64,000 bases of DNA from CAYPEK01 sp964409645 (lineage in GTDB: Bacteria; UBP15; UBA6099), in assembly GCA_964409645.1 (NCBI GenBank), contig CAYPEK010000008.1, positions 1-64,000 on the forward strand. Reading direction: 5' to 3'. Position numbers and translations under genes: made by a program. Below are positions 18,967 to 25,804 of the stretch, piece after piece. The first letter of the stretch is position 1. The number at the start of each line of letters is the position of its first letter. Under the pieces are notes generated by a model that worked only from the letters and a program-made list of their open reading frames with translations, did not search any database and was not told where the DNA came from.

Positions 18967-20216
18967 TTCGCGCCGCCTTTCGGTTGGCGTCCCGTGCCGC
19001 CCGCCGCGCTGCCTCCGGGGCCTCTTCCGCTGCCGCCGTTGCTGCTAATACTGCCGATCGCGACTTTATCGCCCGCGCTCAGGCCGTGCGTTATCTCGAT
19101 CTCCGCCGAGGTTTCGATGCCGACGCCGACATCGCGCCGCTCGGGGCCGTCTTTGCCCATCACGTTCACGTACTTGCCGCCCGATGCGGGGTCGGTGTTC
19201 AGCGCCGCCTCCGGGATCACGAGCGCCGACGGTTTGCGCGACGCGATCAGGCTCACCCGCGCCATCATTCCCGACTTCAGCGCGCCGCCGCTGTTCGGAA
19301 TAAGTATCTCCACCGCCGCCGTCCTGCTGTTCGCCGCGACGGACGGCGAGATGCGGAGCACTCTGCCCGCGAACTTGCGGTCCGGCCATGCATCGGTCGC
19401 GACATCCGCCGCCGCGCCGGTTCTGATCTTCGGGAGGTCGTCCTCGATCACGTTGACAACTACTTTCACCGCCGAGTCGTCGATTATCGTGACGATCGAA
19501 GTCGAGGGTGACACGTAAGCGCCCGCGTCGATGAAACGCTCGGCGACTATGCCTGAGAACGGCGCGAGGATTGTCGTGTCGCGCAGCTTTATTTCAATCG
19601 CTTTCAGCGCTGCCTTCGATTGCGCGAGCTGCGCTTTCGCAGCGTCTAGCGACGCCTGCATCTGTTTTTTCGTTGTCTCCGCGTCTTCGAGTTCGTTCTT
19701 TGAGATGATTCCTTTTGAATATAGCGCCTTGGCGCGTTCGTTTTCGTTGTGTGCCTGCTGGAGTTCCGCCTGCGCGCGCGCCACGGACGCCTCCGCTGAA
19801 GCGATCGACGCTTTTGACTGCTCCGCCTGCGCTTGCAGGTCGTCGTGATCGATCACGCAGATTGGCTGTCCCTTCGTCACGCGGCTGCCGATATCGACGG
19901 ATATGCTCTTCATCCACCCGGACGTCGTGCTCCGGAGATCGACGGAGTAGGCGGGCGTGACCTCGCCTACGTATTCCCGGACGAGGGTGATCGGCTTCAT
20001 CTCCGCGACGGCTGTTTTCGGCGCGCTGCCGCCAGCTGGACCGAAACCGCCGCGCCCGCCGCCAGCTCCTCGGCCAGCCTGCATGCCCGCCGCCGCGCCG
20101 GGCGCTTTGCCTTCAGCGCCTGCGGCGTCTTTGCCGTCTTTTTTGGCGCAGCCGGTTATCAGAAGCGCCGCCGCCAGAAGTGCTGCGGCGGACTTGGTTG
20201 TTATGCTTTTATTCAT
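18963..20216 (-). CDS. RND periplasmic adaptor (membrane fusion protein), lipoprotein
   Basis: A 417-residue HlyD/AcrA-type adaptor. The signal peptide ends in the lipobox ITGC, so it is probably anchored in the inner membrane by lipid. A Gly/Ala/Pro-rich linker (about residues 35-65) is followed by the lipoyl-like half PICVIDHDDLQ, a coiled-coil hairpin of about 100 residues rich in Ala, Gln, Glu and Lys, the second lipoyl half DTTILAPFSGIVAERF and beta-barrel strands. The C-terminus is a Gly-rich tail (GGSGRGPGGSAAGGTG). It bridges the RND permease to an outer-membrane channel. It is the first gene of the pump operon and overlaps the permease gene by 4 bp. Confidence 0.93.
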   Translation of the reverse strand: MNKSITTKSAAALLAAALLITGCAKKDGKDAAGAEGKAPGAAAGMQAGRGAGGGRGGFGPAGGSAPKTAVAEMKPITLVREYVGEVTPAYSVDLRSTTSGWMKSISVDIGSRVTKGQPICVIDHDDLQAQAEQSKASIASAEASVARAQAELQQAHNENERAKALYSKGIISKNELEDAETTKKQMQASLDAAKAQLAQSKAALKAIEIKLRDTTILAPFSGIVAERFIDAGAYVSPSTSIVTIIDDSAVKVVVNVIEDDLPKIRTGAAADVATDAWPDRKFAGRVLRISPSVAANSRTAAVEILIPNSGGALKSGMMARVSLIASRKPSALVIPEAALNTDPASGGKYVNVMGKDGPERRDVGVGIETSAEIEITHGLSAGDKVAIGSISSNGGSGRGPGGSAAGGTGRQPKGGAK

Positions 20217-20388
20217 GATTTAATCCCTCAAGTTGCGTTAATGTCCGAAAGCCTCGTCCGGTAAACAGCCGGCTCCGGAATAGCGTTTCCGGCCGCAACG
20301 GCGACGGCCGACCCGCTGATTATATAAGTCCCCGGAAACAATTCAAACGTTACAGGATTTCTGTTTTTTTAGCGTCGTCCGAAAGCAA

Positions 20389-20418
20389 AATCGCTCCCGC
20401 CGGTAAACGGGAGCGATT
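20389..20418 (-). terminator. Hairpin terminator
   Basis: AATCGCTCCCG (20389-20399) pairs exactly with CGGGAGCGATT (20408-20418) across an 8-nt loop. On the minus strand a TTTTGC run follows, placing it downstream of the cysteine-repeat protein gene. Confidence 0.7.
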
Positions 20419-20453
20419 TGAAATTATCCGAATTATTTGTTAAATGCTTGTTC

Positions 20454-21674
20454 TTATTTAACGAATTCCGGTGTGCATGAAGTGTGCTTCGGGTCGAGAG
20501 CGTAGTCGCGGCAGTACGGGTTGTTTGTCTTCTGGCAGCCGGGCAGTGTCGCCATCCGTGCGTCGTACTCTGTCTGCCCGGAACCGGCGAAACCGTCCTT
20601 GCGTGAGCCGTCGTTCTTGTAAAGTGTGCAGTTCCAGCGGAGCACGGGTTTCGGACCTTCGACGACTGCGGACTGCTCGCATGTCGTGTGGTCGTCGTCG
20701 AGCGAGTACTGGTCGCAGTACGGATTATTCGTCGATTTGCAGAGGTTGGATGCCCCGGCGCGGGCTGCATTCTCGGTGTCGCCTTCCGCCGTGAAACCGT
20801 CGCTGCGCGAACCGTCGTTTTTGTTCAGCTTGCAGCTCCATGTAACTTTCGCGTTCTGGGGGATTGAGCCGAAAGCCACCATTTCATCTCTCGGATTCTC
20901 TATCAGTTTTACGTCGCATTTAGTGTGTGCGGGGTCCATTGCGTAGTCGTTGCAGTACGGATTATTTGTGCCGCGGCAGCCGTTGATTGCGCCCTGCCGC
21001 GCTTCGTCGATCGTCGCTCCCGTGCCGGTGAAACCGTCCTTGCGCGATCCGTCGTTCTTGTTCAGGATGCAGCTCCAGTTGTATGAATAATCGATGTATC
21101 TGACTTTCACTTGATCCTGATAGTGATGGCCGCCGCCGTCGGGCATTCCGGGGCCGCCTTGGCCCGGCATCTGACCCGGTTGACCTTGCTGTGGACCGGT
21201 CATGCCGGGATGTGCGCTGTCGGCGAAACCGCCTTTTACCGGCCGCCTGACCGGGGGAAGCACTACCGCGAGGTCGCTCGATATTTTGTATCCTTTACCC
21301 TTCCACGAGTCCATTTCCTTGTCGATTGCTTTCGTGAGGTTGACCTTTGAACTAATGGTTACGCTTTTGTATTTCGGGTCGCAGGAGCTTTCCGGCGCTT
21401 CGTCATATATCGCTATCGAGACCGCCGTGACGGATTTCTTCGTTCCCGTGGGCACTTTTTCCACATTCAGCTCGACGTATGTTTCGTGAGCAGGCGCGTC
21501 GCAGCGGCTGTCGAGTGTATATGTAAAGTCTAACGTCTCGCCGTTGTAGTACATTGTGTCGAGTGTGTCGATGTCCGTACGTGCCGGTTTCGCGGCGTCT
21601 CCTCTCAGAGGCAGCAGGAGCAGTCCCGCGACGGCGACCGCCGTGGTTATTGTGAGAAGTCTCTTAGTCTTCAT
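20454..21674 (-). CDS. Exported protein with three cysteine-rich KNDGSR repeats
   Basis: A 406-residue exported protein (signal peptide about residues 1-27) that I cannot assign to a named family. Residues about 35-140 form one domain; 150-185 is a Gly/Gln/Pro/Met linker. Then come three tandem units, W200-C253, W279-C332 and W347-C400. Each has four cysteines with identical spacing (31, 8 and 12 residues apart), a KNDGSRxDGF motif, a TNNPYC motif and a DxxHTxC end. Exact cysteine spacing implies two disulfides per unit, so it is extracytoplasmic. GGAGGAAAAAAG precedes the ATG. It stands alone, with a terminator downstream. A binding or adhesive role is possible but not shown. Confidence 0.78.
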   Translation of the reverse strand: MKTKRLLTITTAVAVAGLLLLPLRGDAAKPARTDIDTLDTMYYNGETLDFTYTLDSRCDAPAHETYVELNVEKVPTGTKKSVTAVSIAIYDEAPESSCDPKYKSVTISSKVNLTKAIDKEMDSWKGKGYKISSDLAVVLPPVRRPVKGGFADSAHPGMTGPQQGQPGQMPGQGGPGMPDGGGHHYQDQVKVRYIDYSYNWSCILNKNDGSRKDGFTGTGATIDEARQGAINGCRGTNNPYCNDYAMDPAHTKCDVKLIENPRDEMVAFGSIPQNAKVTWSCKLNKNDGSRSDGFTAEGDTENAARAGASNLCKSTNNPYCDQYSLDDDHTTCEQSAVVEGPKPVLRWNCTLYKNDGSRKDGFAGSGQTEYDARMATLPGCQKTNNPYCRDYALDPKHTSCTPEFVK

Positions 21675-21876
21675 CTTTTTTCCTCCGCAAAAAAAATCCC
21701 GGTAAAGAAATCTTTTACATATAAATTATGCAGCGTTTCCGTAAAAACTAACACTATGCCGCCAAAATCGGGGGTGTGATCCGGCTCACGGTTTCGCCGC
21801 CGTCGAGATTTAGCTTGCGCGCCCGTTCGAGATAATATAATCTCTTTTTACAAACGTATCTGTGAGGTTCTGGCGT

Positions 21877-22896
21877 ATGAAACGGATAATGATATTTGCG
21901 GCGGCGCTGATTCTTTGTATGGCGCTTCACGCGGCGGCGGCCGAGGTTTCGCCTTACGCGGTGCTGAATGTGGACCGCAACGAGAAGTCGGGCGAGGTAA
22001 AGCTCACGTTGACTGTTACGGGCGTGAAGCCCGGCGGCACGACGATCACGAAAACGGCGCCGGACGGCGTCGCGAAATGGGACAAGTTCGACAAGTGGTA
22101 CGAGGAGCTTTTCGGGATAACGTATCTTTCGGACGACTACGGGCGGCTGTGGAAGCAGCTCCATCAGAGGGGCACATCGTTCGCGAAGGAGTTCTTCGAT
22201 GCGGAAATGCTCGAAGCGGTGAAGGGCGCTAAGCTGCTGGTGGTTGTGGATGCGGTGCGCCCGTTCCCGGCGGACGTTTTCCGGTTCGGCGACAAGTGGC
22301 TGTTCGAGATAGTGCCGATTGTCCACTCGACGAAGGCGGGCCCGAAGGATGTCGGCGACGACTACAAATATAAGACGGCGCTCGTGCTCGACTGTCAGGG
22401 CCCGAAGGACCGGGAAGGGGCGGAGGCTCCGGGCGTGGACGCGGTGATAGGCAAACTTCCCGGCGTGCCGCACAAAATGATTCTGAGTCTGACCCCGGAA
22501 GTCACGGTGAAGAATCTCGAAGAGAATTCGGCGGATGTCCTTCATATCGCGACTCATGCGGAGCCGGACGAATTTTTCCCCGGCAGGGTGAAACCGGGCA
22601 TCAAGGTGGAAAAGCTCGCCAAGCTGAAACTGCGCTACCACACGATACTCTCGACGGGCTGCCTCACGGGCAACCCGCTGTTCGCGGGGGCCGCGCTGCA
22701 CGACGATGTCAGGTTCGTGATCGCGTCGATGTATGTCACGTCGGGCAAGGATGGAATCAAAGTCGCCGACGTGTTCTACAAAGAGTTGTTTTCCGGCAAG
22801 ACTCCGTTCGAGTCGTTCTACGAAGTGAAAAAACGGATCACCGGCCCGAAGCCGGACTTCCCGGATGTTCTCCGGTATGTGATTTATGTTAGGTGA
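21877..22896 (+). CDS. Exported CHAT-domain (caspase-like) protein
   Basis: A 339-residue protein with a signal peptide (residues 1-22, ending AAA). The C-terminal about 130 residues look like a CHAT peptidase domain: VLHIATHAEPDEF with the presumed catalytic His227, TILSTGCLTG with presumed nucleophile Cys262 (CHAT consensus LSACxTG), then FVIASMYVTSGKDG, ADVFYKELFSGKTPFESF, matching the CHAT pattern of an 'aSlW' strand and an FY-helix. CHAT proteases are normally cytoplasmic; an exported one is unusual. ATG 21877 is chosen (TGAGG 9 nt upstream) over GTG at 21862. It ends 38 bp before the mutarotase gene. The fold call rests on motifs only. Confidence 0.62.
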   Translation: MKRIMIFAAALILCMALHAAAAEVSPYAVLNVDRNEKSGEVKLTLTVTGVKPGGTTITKTAPDGVAKWDKFDKWYEELFGITYLSDDYGRLWKQLHQRGTSFAKEFFDAEMLEAVKGAKLLVVVDAVRPFPADVFRFGDKWLFEIVPIVHSTKAGPKDVGDDYKYKTALVLDCQGPKDREGAEAPGVDAVIGKLPGVPHKMILSLTPEVTVKNLEENSADVLHIATHAEPDEFFPGRVKPGIKVEKLAKLKLRYHTILSTGCLTGNPLFAGAALHDDVRFVIASMYVTSGKDGIKVADVFYKELFSGKTPFESFYEVKKRITGPKPDFPDVLRYVIYVR

Positions 22897-22934
22897 CAAT
22901 CGGCCGGATAAAATCTTTTCAGGAGGCTGACGAA

Positions 22935-23387
22935 ATGCTGAAATACAAACTTCTGCAACCGGAAATACTCGAAGCACTGGCGAGCGCGGGGCATAACTCG
23001 CGGGTGCTGATCGCGGACGGGAACTATCCGTTTTCGACGACGCTCGGACGCCGTGCGCGCGCGGTGTACCTCAATCTGATGCCGGGCGTTGTGACGACGC
23101 CGCAAGTGCTCGAAGCGCTCGTGAGCGCGATCCCGGTTCAGGGCGCGTTCGTGATGCAGCCCGCGTCGAGCGGCCCATACGCGCTCCCCGGCGACCCGCC
23201 GGTATGGAACGAGTTTCGCGGCATCTTCAAGGACGCCGGAATCGCGGTCGAACTCGAGCAGCTCGACATCCCCGGCTTCTACGCCGCAGCGGCGGGCGAC
23301 GACGTGGCGCTCACAATCGCCACCGGCGAGCAGCAGTGGTACGCGAACATCCTTCTCAGCATCGGTGCTGTGCCGAAAAAACAGTGA
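22935..23387 (+). CDS. RbsD/FucU family sugar mutarotase
   Basis: A 150-residue cytoplasmic protein of the D-ribose pyranase/L-fucose mutarotase family, which interconverts sugar anomers or ring forms after uptake. The N-terminus MLKYKLLQPEILEALASAGH and IADGNYPF are characteristic; the C-terminal half has FYAAAA and the final ANILLSIG strand. FucU is slightly favoured over RbsD by length. The start at 22935 is preferred over 22893 because AGGAGG lies just upstream. The last codons (KKQ-stop) fall in a dispersed repeat that continues downstream, so the original C-terminus may have been replaced. A Gfo/Idh sugar oxidoreductase follows. Confidence 0.85.
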   Translation: MLKYKLLQPEILEALASAGHNSRVLIADGNYPFSTTLGRRARAVYLNLMPGVVTTPQVLEALVSAIPVQGAFVMQPASSGPYALPGDPPVWNEFRGIFKDAGIAVELEQLDIPGFYAAAAGDDVALTIATGEQQWYANILLSIGAVPKKQ

Positions 23388-23664
23388 CCAGCAGCGAGTA
23401 GCGAGGATAGAGGGAAAAGCAAAAGCAAGAATATAGAATATAGCAAAAGACAAAAAGCAAAAAACGGTAGATAGTAGAATGGTAGATTAGCAGATAGGGA
23501 AAAAGACAAATAGCAACATTTGCGTTATGTAGGGCGGGGTCACCGCACCCCGCCGGTCATTAATATAAGCCGCGCGCGTCAGCAAGCGGCAGAAAAAACC
23601 GCACGATGAGGTTGCAAAGATCAAGGTGTCGGAATTCGTAGGGGCACGTTGCAACGTGCCCTTG
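23377..23664 (+). repeat. Mosaic of dispersed repeat modules
   Basis: This fills the 328-bp gap between the mutarotase and oxidoreductase genes. In order: AAAAAACAGTGA, AGTAGCGAGGATAGAGGG (23397-23414), AGAATATAGAATATAGC, a GC hairpin GGCGGGGT/ACCCCGCC (23533-23554), a GCGCGTCAGCAAGCGG copy (about 23568-23590) and the perfect 20-bp palindrome GGGCACGTTGCAACGTGCCC (23642-23661). The same modules appear in the same order at 34521-34707. Confidence 0.8.
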
Positions 23665-23715
23665 TTAATAGAAAAATTGACAATTCGCGCGAAGAACAAC
23701 CGGAGGCGTCGCTGA

Positions 23716-24729
23716 ATGGAGAATCTGAGATTCGGCATCCTGTCCACCGCAAGCGTAAACGAGTATGCGTTCCTTCCCGAAATCAAGCGGGTGCCGTGCG
23801 CGGAACTCGTCGCGGTCGCGTCGCGCGATCTGAAGCGCGCGGCGGCTTACGCCGCGAAGCACGGCATACCGGAGGCGTTCGGCGATTACGAAACACTGCT
23901 CGCCCGGGACGACGTCGATTGCATCTACATCCCGCTGCCGGCTTCCATGCACGCGGAGTGGACAATCCGCGCGCTCGAAGCGGGCAAGCACGTGCTTTGC
24001 GAGAAACCGGCCACGGCGAACGCGGTGGAAGCCCGCGCGGTGGCCGCCAAGGTGAAGGAGACGGGCAGGATTTACGCGGAAGCGTTCCACTACCGCTACC
24101 ACCCGCTCGCGGCGAAGATCGAGGAGATCGTCCGCTCCGGCGGGGTGGGGCAGGTGAAGCACATATTCGCGGTACACGGCGTGCCGTTGCTGGATCGCAA
24201 AAAAGTTCAGTTCAGGCCGGAACTTGCGGGCGGCGCGCTCCTCGATATCGGCTGCTATCCGGTCAACTTTGCCCGCTGGATCGCCGCGTGCGACGACGCG
24301 GAGGTGATCTCCGTACGCGCGGATGCGACGCGGTCGGGCGTGGACGGCACAATGCGCGCCAAGCTGCGTTTCGCGAACGGGATCGAGGCGTCGGTGACGG
24401 GCAGCCTCGTTAGGTACATGCCTATGTCGGCGCGTATCCGGGGCACGGAAGGCGAGCTTTACGTGCTCTCGCCGTTTACACCCGCGATGTACGCCGGGCC
24501 GGTCACGCTCGACTTGTACGCGATGATCCACCGGCGCGGGGCGAGAGTGCGCAATATACGCGTTGAGACGAAAACGTCGTATTACTGCCAGCTCGAAGCG
24601 TTCTGCAACGCGGTACGGGACGGCGTACAGCCGCCGACCGGCGCGGACGAAGCTGTTGCTAATATGCAATTGATAGATGCGATATACGAAAAGGCGGGCA
24701 TGAAAGCGGCCGCCGGGGCTACTTCCTGA
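23716..24729 (+). CDS. Gfo/Idh/MocA family oxidoreductase
   Basis: A 337-residue NAD(P)-dependent sugar or cyclitol dehydrogenase. The N-terminal Rossmann fold starts FGILSTASV (a variant of GxGxxG). The conserved CEKPATAN motif carries the Lys of the active site, and GGALLDIGCYPVNFARW carries the Asp-x-Gly-x-(Y/H) catalytic block. CCGGAGG is positioned before the ATG. The substrate is unknown; the mutarotase upstream suggests a sugar. Its stop overlaps by 11 bp the end of the convergent DUF4097 gene. Confidence 0.9.
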   Translation: MENLRFGILSTASVNEYAFLPEIKRVPCAELVAVASRDLKRAAAYAAKHGIPEAFGDYETLLARDDVDCIYIPLPASMHAEWTIRALEAGKHVLCEKPATANAVEARAVAAKVKETGRIYAEAFHYRYHPLAAKIEEIVRSGGVGQVKHIFAVHGVPLLDRKKVQFRPELAGGALLDIGCYPVNFARWIAACDDAEVISVRADATRSGVDGTMRAKLRFANGIEASVTGSLVRYMPMSARIRGTEGELYVLSPFTPAMYAGPVTLDLYAMIHRRGARVRNIRVETKTSYYCQLEAFCNAVRDGVQPPTGADEAVANMQLIDAIYEKAGMKAAAGATS

Positions 24730-25771
24730 ACGGCATCGGCATCCTGCCGCCCGGCCCTTGTTGAGCCGGTGTGACGACTATCGTGACTTTTCCCGAAACC
24801 GTTTTGATTTTTATGTCGGTTCCGCCCTTGCCGGACCGGAATATCTTCGCGCCGTCCTGACCGTCCTCGGTGCGCAGTCGCGCCACGCCGGTGTCGATCT
24901 CTCCCGTCGTTGTTTTCACCTCGAACGTAGCGTTGATGTCCTCCGGCACACGGATTGTCACGCCTCCGCTCTTTGTCTCGAACGTCATGCTCTGCGCTGT
25001 TAGTTTCGATGCCTCGAAATCGATCCGGCCCGAGACGCTCACAGCCTGAACCGTCTCCGGGCAGCCGGATATCTCGATGTTGCCGGTTGTCGTCTTAGCT
25101 GAGACCGGCCCTTTTACGGATTTGACCTTTATTCCGCCCGAGACCGTTTCGGCGGTCACGGCGCCGTCGTATCTCGCCGCATCGATTGTGCCGCTCACCG
25201 TCTTGAGCCGGAGCTGAGTCGATGTCGGCGCGCGCAGTTCGTAATCGACGAACCCCGCCGGATGTGTGCCGCCGCTTTTAGGCAACTTGGTTGATACCTC
25301 GACTCTGTCCGACGGTGCGGAGATCGAGATCCCGACCCGCTGCGCTTCAAGCCGCGCTTCGTCTAAAGTGCGCCCGAATCCCGTCCGCAGCCCGCGGACC
25401 TGAAGCGCGTCCTTGTCTCCGGGCCGAGTGTAAATGCTTCCCGAAATTTCGCTCAGAATCAGCAGCCCGCCCTCGACATTCCACGAGACTTTCTGCTTGT
25501 CGGTATAGGTGTATCGCTGGAACTGAGGCTCGGTCTCCGGCGTGATCTTCACGAGCGATTTGTCTGCTTCGTCTCCTTTGCCGCCGGGTGGCGGGCCACC
25601 CTGTTTTCCGGGTGGGCTCCCGGAAGGCGGGCCGGACCCGGCATCCGCCGCCACGGTTGCGCCGGACAACATGGCGACAAACAGCAACAGCAACGCCGCA
25701 AACGACAGCGCTTTCGATATTTTTGCGAGATGACTTCCGCGAATATTTTTTATGTCGAAAATTATTTTCAT
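24719..25771 (-). CDS. Exported DUF4097 (adhesin-like beta-solenoid) protein
   Basis: A 350-residue protein with an N-terminal signal or anchor (hydrophobic residues about 22-40) and a Gly/Pro/Ser-rich linker (about 46-68). From about residue 150 it consists of short repeats of the type TVSGxIxxxxxxG, e.g. KTVSGTIDAARYDG, ETVSGGIKVKS and KTTTGNIEIS, typical of DUF4097 right-handed beta-structure. Such proteins are usually envelope-associated, of unknown role, often near regulators of envelope stress. It is convergent with the Gfo/Idh gene and lies 33 bp downstream of the GH38 gene on the same strand; it may be read from the GH38 message or from its own promoter. Confidence 0.8.
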   Translation of the reverse strand: MKIIFDIKNIRGSHLAKISKALSFAALLLLFVAMLSGATVAADAGSGPPSGSPPGKQGGPPPGGKGDEADKSLVKITPETEPQFQRYTYTDKQKVSWNVEGGLLILSEISGSIYTRPGDKDALQVRGLRTGFGRTLDEARLEAQRVGISISAPSDRVEVSTKLPKSGGTHPAGFVDYELRAPTSTQLRLKTVSGTIDAARYDGAVTAETVSGGIKVKSVKGPVSAKTTTGNIEISGCPETVQAVSVSGRIDFEASKLTAQSMTFETKSGGVTIRVPEDINATFEVKTTTGEIDTGVARLRTEDGQDGAKIFRSGKGGTDIKIKTVSGKVTIVVTPAQQGPGGRMPMPFRK

Positions 25772-25804
25772 TAATTTCTCTTCCGTACTATTACCTTTAG
25801 ACAG

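Noticed and set aside
21754..22977. 407-codon minus-strand frame opposite the CHAT protein
   Set aside because: Arg/His-rich shadow of a gene with signal peptide and motifs on the + strand.
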